Source: a virus
Length of the DNA: 28,459 nucleotides
Strand: one strand, 5' to 3'
IMG/VR virus record: IMGVR_UViG_3300003635_000018
Span: 1 to 28,459 of that record
The position numbers were made by a program, and so were the translations under genes. Shown here piece by piece: positions 7,265 to 15,247 of the stretch. The notes beneath the pieces are model-generated. The model had not been told where the DNA came from. It worked only from the letters and a program-made list of their open reading frames with translations, and ran no database searches. The first letter of the stretch is position 1. Each line of letters opens with the position of its first letter.

Positions 7265-7876
7265 ATGAAGGTCATAACGGAAGCGACCGACGACGTAGTA
7301 TCGACCGAAGATAACCCGATAATCGCGTCGGGCCTTAACGTCGCCCTACGGTGCCACAAGTGCGATAACGTATTCGCGCTTTCGGAAGCCGGGAAATGGA
7401 TACCCGGCGGGCACGGTAAATGGTGCGCGTACAAGTGCCCGGAATGCGACGCCCGCGTCGCCCGCGAAAAGGGTTCGAATCGGTATATCGACGAAGACTA
7501 CGTCGACCTACTAGTCGCCGACGCCTTCGAAGGCAAGTTCGGGGAAGACCCGGCACGCCTTCGGAAGCCGTCGGCGGTGTCGCCCGACGAATTGGGCGGC
7601 GTGGTCGACGAAGTAATCGTCTACTATCCCGGTAAGGGCCAATTCGACCGTATGCCCGTCGTCGACGGCGACGCCGACGACGGCGAAGCGTACGTCGAAC
7701 GGCGCGAAGACGACGTCGACACGTCGTGGTATCACGACGACGTCGACGCGTGTATCGTGTGCCCGAACGGTACGAAGAAGCCGGTCGGGTACCCCGCCGA
7801 ATGGGATAGCGACGACGAAGATATACCGAAGGGCCGGGCGAATCGGGAAGTGTGGCGATTCGTCGAAGCCGAATAG
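7265..7876 (+). CDS. Zinc-binding hypothetical protein
   Basis: A 203-aa acidic protein. A zinc-ribbon-like module lies near residues 28-62: CHKCDNVFALSE, then WCAYKCPECDARV about 25 residues later. After it come a helical segment (YVDLLVADAFEGKF), a strand region (VVDEVIVYYPGKGQFDRM) and a further Cys pair (CIVCPNGTKKP) near residues 162-172. I start at ATG 7265 (MKVITEATDD), the first usable in-frame start after the TATA box. No family is recognised. It is a single gene between cassette gene B and the ASCH gene; a T-rich stretch follows its stop. Confidence 0.7.
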   Translation: MKVITEATDDVVSTEDNPIIASGLNVALRCHKCDNVFALSEAGKWIPGGHGKWCAYKCPECDARVAREKGSNRYIDEDYVDLLVADAFEGKFGEDPARLRKPSAVSPDELGGVVDEVIVYYPGKGQFDRMPVVDGDADDGEAYVERREDDVDTSWYHDDVDACIVCPNGTKKPVGYPAEWDSDDEDIPKGRANREVWRFVEAE

Positions 7877-7891
7877 GGTAGCGACCGACCG

Positions 7892-7901
7892 CTTTTCTTT
7901 T
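7892..7901 (+). terminator. T-rich terminator candidate
   Basis: CTTTTCTTTT lies 15 nt after the TAG of the preceding gene. Archaeal transcription commonly ends in such oligo-T tracts, and T runs are otherwise rare in this GC-rich window. Confidence 0.5.
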
Positions 7902-7917
7902 GCACGCTTACGTACGA

Positions 7918-7936
7918 TAGCGATACGCTTTTACAC
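7918..7936 (+). promoter_or_regulatory. Promoter of the ASCH gene
   Basis: TAGCGATACGCTTTTACAC has a TATA-like centre near 7931, about 26 nt before GTG 7956. This supports a leaderless mRNA starting at that GTG. The same AGCGAYACGCTT word precedes the tail chaperone gene and occurs at 4391. Confidence 0.5.
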
Positions 7937-7955
7937 CCTTGCGGTGTCGGGTATA

Positions 7956-8630
7956 GTGTCGCACGGAAGCGACGACGACGCTATGAGACACAAGAGACTA
8001 TCCGCGTTCGACGTCGACACCGACGCCGTCGCCGACGCCTTCCGGCGTCTTGCCGACGGTATCGAAGACGGCGACGTCGCTATCGAACGCCTACGCACGG
8101 CGCAAGACGCCGACGTCGACGACCTAGTCGGGTGCGAAGTGCTAGTCGAATACGTCACGACGCACGCGTACGCCGACGTCGTCGACGTGCTTCGATACGC
8201 GACCGACGCGTACCTTCGGTTCGCCGACCCGCTAGTGCCGCAAGTGCTAGACGGGCGGAAGACGGCGACCGTTCGGTACGGCTTAGAACGCGACTTCGAA
8301 CCGGGCGATACGGTCGCCTTCGTCGACGAAGACGGCGACCAATTCGCCACCGTAACCGTCGACTTCGTGTACCGAATGAAGGTGCGCGACGTCGTCGACT
8401 TCGGTATCGCCCATTACGCCGGGCATACCACCGACTTCTTAGTCGAACGGTTACGCGAATTGTACGACACCGACGCTATCGAACCCGACACGACGGTCGA
8501 CGTCGTTACGTGGGAATTCGACGACGGTGTCGAAGTAGACACGGAATGGCTACGCGAAGAATGGGCTATGTCGCCCGACGAATTCTTCGACGCACTAGCC
8601 GACGACGACACTACCTTCGAAAATGAGTAA
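7956..8630 (+). CDS. ASCH-domain protein
   Basis: A 224-aa protein starting at GTG (MSHGSDDDAMRHKR). GTG 7944 and ATG 7983 are in-frame alternatives, but 7956 sits at the spacing predicted from the TATA box. The N-terminal 80 residues are helical and acidic. The ASCH (PUA-like) domain spans about residues 85-195: FADPLVPQVLDGRKTATVRY, then FEPGDTVAFVDEDGD, then VTVDFVYRMKVRDVVD and the TVDVVTWEF strand. The order L..G.KT.T.R ... F..GD is the ASCH signature. Family members bind RNA or hydrolyse modified nucleosides (for example N4-acetylcytidine), so a role in RNA or nucleoside metabolism is plausible. Its stop overlaps the next start by 8 nt (ATGAGTAA). Confidence 0.8.
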   Translation: MSHGSDDDAMRHKRLSAFDVDTDAVADAFRRLADGIEDGDVAIERLRTAQDADVDDLVGCEVLVEYVTTHAYADVVDVLRYATDAYLRFADPLVPQVLDGRKTATVRYGLERDFEPGDTVAFVDEDGDQFATVTVDFVYRMKVRDVVDFGIAHYAGHTTDFLVERLRELYDTDAIEPDTTVDVVTWEFDDGVEVDTEWLREEWAMSPDEFFDALADDDTTFENE

Positions 8631-9274
8631 CGAACCACAAGGCGCGGTCGATAACGATTACGACGACGCCAAACGCGACGCACGCGACCGACTTCAAGAA
8701 CAACTAGACGCCTTCCCCCGTCGTTATCGACCTAGTGAAAGGTCGACCGCTTTACGTTCGGCGTTCGCGTGGGTCGGCGGTCGAATACTTCGAATCGCAA
8801 GACTTCGACCTAACGACGTACAAGGCGCACCCGTGGCTTCCCGTGTCGCCCGACGACACTATCTTCGAATGCGTCTTCTTGCCGACGAAGCCCGACGACA
8901 TACCCGGGTCGAAGAAAAACAAGACGTACGACTACCCGCGTGGTCGGCTTGCGCGGGTGCCGGTCGAATGGCTTTACGATAGCGACACCCGACCACAAGA
9001 CGACGCGGCGGCGTCTATGGTCGCCGCTATGGTCGCCACCGCGACCGACGCCGACTACCGGCAAGCGGTTATCGACGTCGCCGTCGACACGTTCGGCCCG
9101 GCTATCACCGACGACGGTATCGAACGGGCGGGCTTCGACCCGTCGAAGTATGGTGCCGACGCCGACGAACGCGGCGCTATCAATCAGGTAGCGAAGCACG
9201 AAGGTAGCGACGCCCGCACCGACACGCCCGACGACGGGCTAGGCGACTTCGGCGACTACGACGGGGAAGAATGA
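8623..9274 (+). pseudogene. Hypothetical gene with a frame change at a C5 run
   Basis: Coding begins at ATG 8623 (MSNEPQGAVDNDYDDAKRD, to QEQLDAF), in the same ATGAGTAA overlap style as the gene at 135. After CCCCC at 8715-8719 this frame turns Arg-rich, while the +1 frame becomes acidic and gene-like to the TGA at 9272-9274. Removing one C gives a smooth join, DAFPVVIDLVKGRPLYVRR, and a protein of about 216 aa. The second part has an aromatic segment (VEYFESQDFDLTTYKAHPWL), a middle with FECVFLPTKPDD, and an acidic tail. Possible causes are a sequencing or assembly indel, a genuine mutation, or programmed +1 slippage on CCC-C. A separate gene starting at GTG 8735 is less likely because the join would then lack purpose. 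The family is unknown. Confidence 0.65.
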
Positions 9275-9474
9275 AGGCCCGACACGTCTTCGCCGCCCTA
9301 GTCGGCGGTGGCGTGGCGGCGGCGCTAGGGTACCTTGCGGGCGTGCAAGTCGGCTTCGGCGGCGGGGTTCGGGCGTCGGCCCGGGTCTTCGGGTGCAAGC
9401 CCGACCGACTAGCCAAAGAGATTAAGCGAATGTCGGCGTCGCGCAAGGAACGAAACCCGCGAATGGGCGACTAA
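9271..9474 (+). CDS. Small membrane protein
   Basis: A 67-aa protein starting in an ATGA overlap with the frameshifted gene. Residues about 6-29 (VFAALVGGGVAAALGYLAG) form a Gly/Ala-rich transmembrane helix. The rest is basic (KPDRLAKEIKRMSASRKER), which by the positive-inside rule puts the C-terminus in the cytoplasm. Basic proteins are uncommon in this window, fitting a membrane-proximal tail. No family is recognised. It ends the ASCH operon; a new TATA box follows. Confidence 0.65.
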   Translation: MKARHVFAALVGGGVAAALGYLAGVQVGFGGGVRASARVFGCKPDRLAKEIKRMSASRKERNPRMGD

Positions 9475-9502
9475 CGCTAGCCGAATCCTTTTAACGCCGA
9501 TA

Positions 9503-9510
9503 CTTTTATT
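9503..9510 (+). promoter_or_regulatory. TATA box before the gene at 9549
   Basis: CTTTTATT centred near 9507 predicts a start near 9533 and a leader of about 16 nt before ATG 9549. Confidence 0.5.
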
Positions 9511-9548
9511 AGGGCTTGCGTAAGACTACTAGCCGGTGCGATAAGCAA

Positions 9549-9926
9549 ATGCAAGCAACCGAACCCACCGGAACGGCGGAAACGGGCGTTTACCACGACG
9601 GCGACGAAGTCACCGTGCGAACGAATAGCCAATACTCTAGGTCGTGGCACGTTCCGAAGACCGACGACGACGGTAACGTCGTCTTCGACGCCGACGACCG
9701 ACCCGTGCCCGCGTGTGATACCGAACCCCGACGCGGCACCTTCCGACTTGCGCCGTGTAACACGGTGACGTCGAAGACGCCGTGCAAGAATTGTACGCAA
9801 GACGACGACACGATTAGCGAACGGAACGCGAAGGGAAGCGGTAACGCCACCCTTGCGCGGCTAGCCCAAAGGTCGGATTGGAACGGTGCCGAATCACTAA
9901 GTGGTAACGCGTCACACACTACGTAA
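9549..9926 (+). CDS. Hypothetical protein with a CxxC-type site
   Basis: A 125-aa protein starting MQATEPTGTAETGVYHDGDE. An in-frame TTG at 9516 lies upstream of the predicted transcription start, so ATG 9549 is preferred. The first half reads as beta strands (DEVTVRTNSQYSRSWHV, NVVFDADDRPVPACD). The cysteines at VPACDTE, LAPCNTV and PCKNC could form one zinc site. The C-terminus is polar. The pattern around SWHVP...FRLAPCNTV suggests a small beta-barrel with a metal site, but no family can be named. The next gene starts 10 nt after its stop. Confidence 0.6.
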   Translation: MQATEPTGTAETGVYHDGDEVTVRTNSQYSRSWHVPKTDDDGNVVFDADDRPVPACDTEPRRGTFRLAPCNTVTSKTPCKNCTQDDDTISERNAKGSGNATLARLAQRSDWNGAESLSGNASHTT

Positions 9927-9935
9927 ATCGGGAAA

Positions 9936-10502
9936 ATGGCTACTAGTAACATATCACCCGCCGGTAATCCCGTGCCGCGCCGTTTCCACGACTACGACGT
10001 CGTGCGTCACGCCGAAGCCCGCTTCGAATGCGACCGTCGACCTATCACGAAGGCCCGTGCGAAGGTCGCGGTCGCCGAAGGTCGCCTAGAAGATAACCCT
10101 ATACCCGACGCCGACGGCGACGAATGGCGGTTTAGGCACGCTATCGACGGGCTAGAAGTCGTCGTCGTGTGCGGCGGGCCTATGCCACACAAGAACCGAT
10201 ACGGTAATCGTATCGTAACGGCATTCGTCGACGTCGACGACGCTACGCAAGCGTGGGTCGGCACGGAATGGTCGAAGAACGACGTACACGTCGCGGCGGC
10301 GCTTCAATACCTTAACGCGGGGTATCACGACGCCGACGTCGGCGGTATCCACCCAAAGCAAATCGACGTCTACGAACCCTTCGAATACGGCGGGCACTTG
10401 CTTTCGTGGAATGTCGGGCACGACGACCCGTTTTGCCACGCGTGCCGCCACGAATCCATAGACGGCGACGAATGGAAACGACGCCCGTGCCCGACCCGGT
10501 AA
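9936..10502 (+). CDS. DUF4258-like protein with a C-terminal Cys pair
   Basis: A 188-aa protein. Residues about 25-100 match the DUF4258 layout as I remember it: HAEARFECDRRPITKARAKV, then VAEGRLEDNP, a strand pair with GLEVVVVCGG, and RIVTAFVDVDD. DUF4258 proteins share the RelE/BrnT-like fold of small ribonuclease toxins, though most have no proven activity. The second half (residues 105-170) is unfamiliar: TQAWVGTEWSKNDVHVAAAL, HPKQIDVYEPF. The C-terminal CHACRHES, with a later Cys, may bind zinc. No antitoxin-like partner is obvious. The 3' end overlaps the next gene by about 31 nt if that gene starts at ATG 10472. Confidence 0.65.
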   Translation: MATSNISPAGNPVPRRFHDYDVVRHAEARFECDRRPITKARAKVAVAEGRLEDNPIPDADGDEWRFRHAIDGLEVVVVCGGPMPHKNRYGNRIVTAFVDVDDATQAWVGTEWSKNDVHVAAALQYLNAGYHDADVGGIHPKQIDVYEPFEYGGHLLSWNVGHDDPFCHACRHESIDGDEWKRRPCPTR

Positions 10503-10741
10503 CGATTCGTGCCGACGCTATGTTTTCGGCGGCGGGTCTAGCCGTCGCGCTAACCCACGGGTGCGAAATATACGTCGGTGACGCGCCCGGGCTACCGTCG
10601 GATACGTACGTCACCGAAGACGACCTTACGTGCCGGTCGTGTGGCGGCGCTACGGGTGCGCCTACGACGTCGACGGCGAAGTACCTAGCCTATAACGCGT
10701 TCTATAACGACGGCTTGTGCGCGTCGTGTGACCCGCCCTAG
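10472..10741 (+). CDS. Small zinc-binding protein
   Basis: An 89-aa protein, METTPVPDPVTIRADAMFSA. It has CRSCGGATG near residues 53-61 and CASCDPP at the very end, two CxxC pairs that could hold one zinc. Tyr and Asp are abundant. The start is uncertain: ATG 10472 overlaps the upstream gene by 31 nt, whereas ATG 10520 (MFSAAGLAVAL) would avoid the overlap and lose the first 16 residues. Codon use supports coding from both. The function is unknown. Confidence 0.6.
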   Translation: METTPVPDPVTIRADAMFSAAGLAVALTHGCEIYVGDAPGLPSDTYVTEDDLTCRSCGGATGAPTTSTAKYLAYNAFYNDGLCASCDPP

Positions 10742-10750
10742 ACCACCGGG

Positions 10751-10758
10751 TAGTTTTT
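10751..10758 (+). promoter_or_regulatory. TATA-like box before the gene at 10783
   Basis: TAGTTTTT centred near 10755 is 28 nt before ATG 10783, consistent with a leaderless transcript. The T run may also help terminate the upstream unit. Confidence 0.4.
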
Positions 10759-10782
10759 GCCGGTTCGGTCTAGACGTATCGT

Positions 10783-10989
10783 ATGGGATACCTGTTAAAG
10801 CGTATCGCGTTCGCCCTAATCGTCGCGGCGTTCGCGGTCGCGGGCGTCGTCGGCTACTTCGCCGCCGAAACGGATACGATTAGGGAAGTGTGGGTACTAA
10901 CGTGCGGCTTCTACGTCGTGGCGTTCGTCGGAATGTGGGGTATCAAGCGTGCGTATGAAGACCACGGCTATTGTACGCGGGTAGTATGA
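10783..10989 (+). CDS. Small protein with two membrane helices
   Basis: A 68-aa protein. Residues about 7-28 (RIAFALIVAAFAVAGVVGYF) and 37-54 (VWVLTCGFYVVAFVGMWG) are hydrophobic enough for two transmembrane helices. The short loop between them is acidic. The N-terminus (MGYLLKR) and C-terminus (IKRAYEDHGY) both carry basic residues, suggesting both ends are cytoplasmic. It could be a holin-like or envelope-associated accessory protein, but there is no direct support for either. It overlaps the following gene by ATGA. Confidence 0.65.
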   Translation: MGYLLKRIAFALIVAAFAVAGVVGYFAAETDTIREVWVLTCGFYVVAFVGMWGIKRAYEDHGYCTRVV

Positions 10990-11276
10990 AGTTACGAATC
11001 GACGACCCGTCGAAAATCGAATCGAAGTGCTACGCACCGCCGGTCGACGCGGGCGGGCCGACCGACGAACGGTGCGGGGAAGACGCCACGACGTACGTTA
11101 CCCTTCCGTCGGGTATCCGCCGGTACGTGTGCCCGACGCACGCCGAAGAAGTCGAACGCTTCGGCGACGTCGACGAAGACCACCCGTCGGTAGTCCTATG
11201 CGAAGCGTGCCAATCGCTTACGCCGACGTCTAACGTCGACTTCGACCGGCGGTGCGACGATTGTAGCGTCGTCTAG
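10986..11276 (+). CDS. Small protein with several Cys/His metal ligands
   Basis: A 96-aa acidic protein starting in an ATGA overlap (MKLRIDDPSKIESKCYAPP). Candidate ligands are CYAPP, ERCGEDATTYV, YVCPTHAEEVERFGD, then CEACQSLTP and CDDCSVV at the end. The last two CxxC pairs look like a zinc ribbon, and CPTH with the earlier Cys residues may make a second site. It is the last gene before the portal gene. Its function is not recognised. Confidence 0.65.
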   Translation: MKLRIDDPSKIESKCYAPPVDAGGPTDERCGEDATTYVTLPSGIRRYVCPTHAEEVERFGDVDEDHPSVVLCEACQSLTPTSNVDFDRRCDDCSVV

Positions 11277-11324
11277 GCGGTGCTAAAGATTAAAGCGGGT
11301 ACGCGACACAATCGCAAGTAACGA

Positions 11325-13733
11325 ATGTCGCGCTTCGAATCTTTCATAAAAGGGCTTACGTCGCCGGTAGCCCGTGACGGTGGCGGCGGGGAAACGGCAC
11401 GCGACCGCCGGTCGCAAGAATACCGCCGACGTCGAAAGCGGTACAATTCGCCCGACACCGCCGAAAAGCAAGGCGACATTAACCGACGGGCGCAAAGGAA
11501 CGCCGACATTCGAAGCGCGGCGAATGAGTTAGGCGCGGTTACGAAGCCGTACGACCCGTCGTTCTTGCGGGATATATCGGCTAACGCTATCGTACAAGCG
11601 TACGTCGACACGCTATCGCAAGACGTCGGGTCGACGGCGTGGTCGATTACGGCCCGCGACGACGAAACGAAGGTAGACGATAAGCGCCTAGCCCGCGCCG
11701 AACGCCGGTATTCCCAACTATTCCCCGAACAAACGGCGGGCGACGCGCACGAAGGAACGACACGGATTCTTCTAGAGTTAGGCGACGCTACGTGGGTAAA
11801 GCACTTCGACGAAGCCGGGCACACTATGAAAGAGGTAGTGCCCGTCGATAGCGCGACGGTCTTCAAGAAGGTAGACCGGTTCGGCGTCACCGAAGGGTAC
11901 GTGCAAGTGCCACGGTCGAACCCGTCGGGCGCTAACGCGGTGCCGTTTAACAAGCGCGAAATAGCGTGGTTCGAATGGTCGAACCGACCCGACCGCCACT
12001 ACGGGCAAGGCCCGCTAGAAAAGGCGCAAAACGAAGTCGAACTATTAGAAGAACTAGCCGAAAAGGAACGACTAGACTTACTGCAAGGGTCGCCGCCGGG
12101 CGTGCTTTCCCCCGACGCACAAGACGAATTCGGCGGGCTTCCGAATACCGACGATTGGGATACCTTCGTCGAAGACTTCCGGCTTAACGACGGCGAACGT
12201 CACCGCGTCGGATATAGCCGTATCCCCGTCGACTTTACACAACTAACGCCGAACTATCAAGAACTACAAGTCTTAGACCGTACGAAGTTTTGGGTTACGG
12301 TGCTAGGGTCGGTCTTCAAGGTTAACCCGTCGTACGCCGGTTTCGACTTCGAAAACGTCAATCGGGCGACCGACGAATCGCAAGCCGAAGCCTACGCGCA
12401 AAGGGGCTTCCGCGTCACGCTACGCCAATTAGAAGAAGCGATTAACCGTAACGTGATTTGGCCCGAATTCGGTGCCGACCTAAAGTTCGAATTCGAACGC
12501 GAACAAACGGTCGACGAAAAGAAGACCCGGGCCGAACTAATCCAATCGCAAGCGACCGCCGGTAAGGAAATGGCGAACGCGGGCGTTAACGTATCCTTCC
12601 GCGACGGTATGCTAGAAGTCGAAGACGGGCCTATCGACGAAGGTAACGTCGGCGGTGGCGGTGACGGTGGCGGCGGCTTCTTCGGTAGCGTCGACGGCCC
12701 GAAGCAAGCCGAACTAAGCGCCGACGACGTGCGGAAGTTACACGACGGCGACGGCGTGCGGCTTCTAGGCCCGTCGGAACGGCCCGCGTACGATAACCTA
12801 GTCGAATGGCACGGATTCTTAACCGACGTCGTGCAAGCGGGCGGGCGAATCGTCGACACGTCGGGCGTCGAAAATAGCGTCTTCCCGCCGCAAGCGCCGA
12901 ACGCGGTTAACGCCCGTATGGTCGTCTACGGGCTAGACGAATCGTCGATAATGAATCTTCTAGACCGCTACCCGGTCGACCTAGAGATAGACACCGACCG
13001 CGACACGAAGTCGAAGGCGGAACGCCGCCCGCTAACGAAGGCGGAATGTGAGACTATCGACCGCGTGCTTCTAGACGCGCATAAGTCGCAAGTGTCGCCC
13101 GATTCGGTCGACCAAATCGAAAAGGCGGCGTGGTCGGGCGACCAAAACGTGCCCGAATACGTCTTCGAAGCGATTAAAGACGCTATCGCCGACGGTGCGG
13201 TCTTCCGCGACTTCGATAGCATACCCGGCGACGTCGTCGACACGGTCGAAGGAATGCTAGAAGATAACCTTACCCAACCGCAAGGGTGGTCGCTAGATTC
13301 AATCGTCGACGATATGTCTAAGACCTTCCCGGGCGTCGACGAATCCGACCTAGAATCGGTGACGCGAACCGAAGTTACGTCGGTGCTATCCACGGCCCGC
13401 GAAAAGGGCTACGAACGGCGCGGTAACGCCGACGAAGGCGACGTCTTCTATTGGGAAGGTGCCGACGATAGCCGGATTACCGACGCGTGCAAGGAACTAC
13501 TAGAGTTAACGAACCCGCGACACGGCGGAACGCCGCGCCCGCTAGACGAATTGGTCGCGTTAGAAGAAGAAGTGCATAACAAGCACTTCCCCGACCTATC
13601 CTTCCGACGTCACGTAATCCACCCGAACGAACGAAAGACATTCGTGCGCGACGTGTCGGCGTCTACCGGCGTCGACATAGACGTCGACGTGCCTAGTGCC
13701 GCCGAATTTAACGAAGCGGCGGCGGGTGCCTAG
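11325..13733 (+). CDS. Portal protein fused to a MuF-like head morphogenesis domain
   Basis: An 802-aa protein. Residues 1-440 are an HK97-type portal: a basic N-terminus, a mixed core (ERLDLLQGSPPGVLSPDAQD; DRTKFWVTVLGSVFKVNPS) and the helix DESQAEAYAQRGFRVTLRQ typical of portal clip/stem regions. Residues about 440-455 are a Gly-rich linker. The C-terminal part, from about residue 680, resembles Mu gpF: TRTEVTSVLSTAREKGYE, VFYWEGADDSRITDACKELL, then HVIHPNERKTFVRD. The portal is the dodecameric DNA gate at one capsid vertex; MuF-like proteins are minor head proteins, sometimes internal or injected. The two are usually separate adjacent genes, so the fusion is unusual. A TATA-like GATTAAAG (11289-11295) lies about 33 nt upstream. 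Confidence 0.88.
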   Translation: MSRFESFIKGLTSPVARDGGGGETARDRRSQEYRRRRKRYNSPDTAEKQGDINRRAQRNADIRSAANELGAVTKPYDPSFLRDISANAIVQAYVDTLSQDVGSTAWSITARDDETKVDDKRLARAERRYSQLFPEQTAGDAHEGTTRILLELGDATWVKHFDEAGHTMKEVVPVDSATVFKKVDRFGVTEGYVQVPRSNPSGANAVPFNKREIAWFEWSNRPDRHYGQGPLEKAQNEVELLEELAEKERLDLLQGSPPGVLSPDAQDEFGGLPNTDDWDTFVEDFRLNDGERHRVGYSRIPVDFTQLTPNYQELQVLDRTKFWVTVLGSVFKVNPSYAGFDFENVNRATDESQAEAYAQRGFRVTLRQLEEAINRNVIWPEFGADLKFEFEREQTVDEKKTRAELIQSQATAGKEMANAGVNVSFRDGMLEVEDGPIDEGNVGGGGDGGGGFFGSVDGPKQAELSADDVRKLHDGDGVRLLGPSERPAYDNLVEWHGFLTDVVQAGGRIVDTSGVENSVFPPQAPNAVNARMVVYGLDESSIMNLLDRYPVDLEIDTDRDTKSKAERRPLTKAECETIDRVLLDAHKSQVSPDSVDQIEKAAWSGDQNVPEYVFEAIKDAIADGAVFRDFDSIPGDVVDTVEGMLEDNLTQPQGWSLDSIVDDMSKTFPGVDESDLESVTRTEVTSVLSTAREKGYERRGNADEGDVFYWEGADDSRITDACKELLELTNPRHGGTPRPLDELVALEEEVHNKHFPDLSFRRHVIHPNERKTFVRDVSASTGVDIDVDVPSAAEFNEAAAGA

Positions 13734-13734
13734 A

Positions 13735-15204
13735 ATGGGTCGACAAACCACCGGGCCGACCGAAGACGCGTGGGATAACGACCGGGCGCTTCGCGGCGTC
13801 GCCGACCTAAACAATTCGGTAAGCGTAGCGACGCTAACGACCCAATTCGACTTACTACCCGACACCGTCTTTAACGGTAGCCAATCGTTCGACGAAGAAA
13901 ACGTGTGGTACGAACGGAACGGCGGCGACGTATCCGGTCGGGTGACTAACGGCGTCGACCGGCTAATCGACATAGCGACCGACGGCGCACAAACCGATTC
14001 GTACGCGTCGGTCGAAACGTCACAAATAGCCGTCTACCGGGCGGGTGCTAAGATATTCGCCGCCGTCGGTGCGTGGTTAGACGATTACCCGACGGGCGAC
14101 GCGTTCTTCGACGTCGAATACGGGCGCGAACCGCGCACGCTAACCACCGAAGACGGCACCGACATAGACGTCGGTACGGAATTCTACCGGCTTCGAACCG
14201 TGGCTAACGCGTCGAACGACCCGCCGGTCGACCTACAATTTAGGGTAGGTACCGACTTCGACGGCGACGGAACGGGCGACGAAAACGTCGTCGACGTCAC
14301 GAATACCGAATCGGGCGGCTTCGTCGACTTCGACGACGACCCGAAGGCGCGGTACTACGCTATCGACCCGCTAGACGGCACCGGGCCGTCGGGTATCACC
14401 TACGACCCGAAGCGCGGCTATATCTTCGGCATACTGATAGGGTGGTACGGCCCGTCGTCGGTCGTGCCCTACATTACGGGCGTCGGAAACCTATACGGCG
14501 CACACGCCGAACGCGTTTGGCCTATCGGGATATACGACCCAATCGAACGACCGTCGCTTTTGCGCCCGAACCAACCGCTAAAGGCGACCGTCGATAATGG
14601 CACGACGAACCAATCGCTATCGGCCCGGGTCGGCGGTCGGCAAGTGTCTACCTACGGCGACATAGGCGCGAACGCGAACCCGACACAACATTACGTAGTC
14701 GACCAAACGCACGACGGCGGAACGGGCACGGAAGGCGACGTCGCCGGTTCGAATTGGCAAGTCGCGGCGGTAATCAAGCGAAAGGCGAACCGGCCCGGCA
14801 CGGCGCTAGGCATTCTAAAAGAAACCGTGTCGGCGAATTCGGGCCTTAACCTACAAGCCCGGATACTACCCGAATCGAAGATAACGGGCACTATCAATTA
14901 CACGCGACCGTCGGACGTCGAAGACATAGCGTCGGCACTTCTAGTCGATTGTACCGACGACACGCCGACGCGCCTATCCGTGGGTACGGAAACGAAGGCA
15001 AATGGCGAAAGCGTCTTAGTCGGTAAAAAGTTCGACGGTAACTTGCTAGGGTCGGGGAAAAACGAAGTGTTCCTAGGGGAAACCGAAGGCGACTTCGCCT
15101 TCCCGTTAGTGCGCGAATCCCCGACGGTTATTCTATTTAGCGTTCGAAACCGAACGGCTAACCCCGCCGTCGATTGGTCGTTTAAGGTCGCCGAAGAAGG
15201 CTAA
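13735..15204 (+). CDS. Probable virion protein, beta-rich, unidentified
   Basis: A 489-aa protein, MGRQTTGPTEDAWDNDRALRG, starting 1 nt after the portal stop. The in-frame extension upstream lies within the portal gene, so ATG 13735 is preferred. It has few charges for this proteome and is rich in Thr, Ser, Gly, Asn and aromatic residues, with strand-like stretches (FLQ-free segments such as YIFGILIGWYGPSSVVPYI; PTVILFSVRNRTANPAVDW). Such composition is typical of surface structural proteins: fibres, turrets, spikes or large decoration proteins. Its place between portal and protease, tightly coupled to the portal, supports a capsid or vertex role. No family is recognised. Confidence 0.65.
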   Translation: MGRQTTGPTEDAWDNDRALRGVADLNNSVSVATLTTQFDLLPDTVFNGSQSFDEENVWYERNGGDVSGRVTNGVDRLIDIATDGAQTDSYASVETSQIAVYRAGAKIFAAVGAWLDDYPTGDAFFDVEYGREPRTLTTEDGTDIDVGTEFYRLRTVANASNDPPVDLQFRVGTDFDGDGTGDENVVDVTNTESGGFVDFDDDPKARYYAIDPLDGTGPSGITYDPKRGYIFGILIGWYGPSSVVPYITGVGNLYGAHAERVWPIGIYDPIERPSLLRPNQPLKATVDNGTTNQSLSARVGGRQVSTYGDIGANANPTQHYVVDQTHDGGTGTEGDVAGSNWQVAAVIKRKANRPGTALGILKETVSANSGLNLQARILPESKITGTINYTRPSDVEDIASALLVDCTDDTPTRLSVGTETKANGESVLVGKKFDGNLLGSGKNEVFLGETEGDFAFPLVRESPTVILFSVRNRTANPAVDWSFKVAEEG

Positions 15205-15247
15205 TCGACCACGAACGATTAAGGTTCGCGCCGGATATGTGGCACGT

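Noticed and set aside
11273-11953. Leftward open frame opposite the portal gene start
   Set aside because: Ser/Thr/Arg-rich shadow of the portal frame; the portal motifs and codon pattern clearly favour the plus strand.
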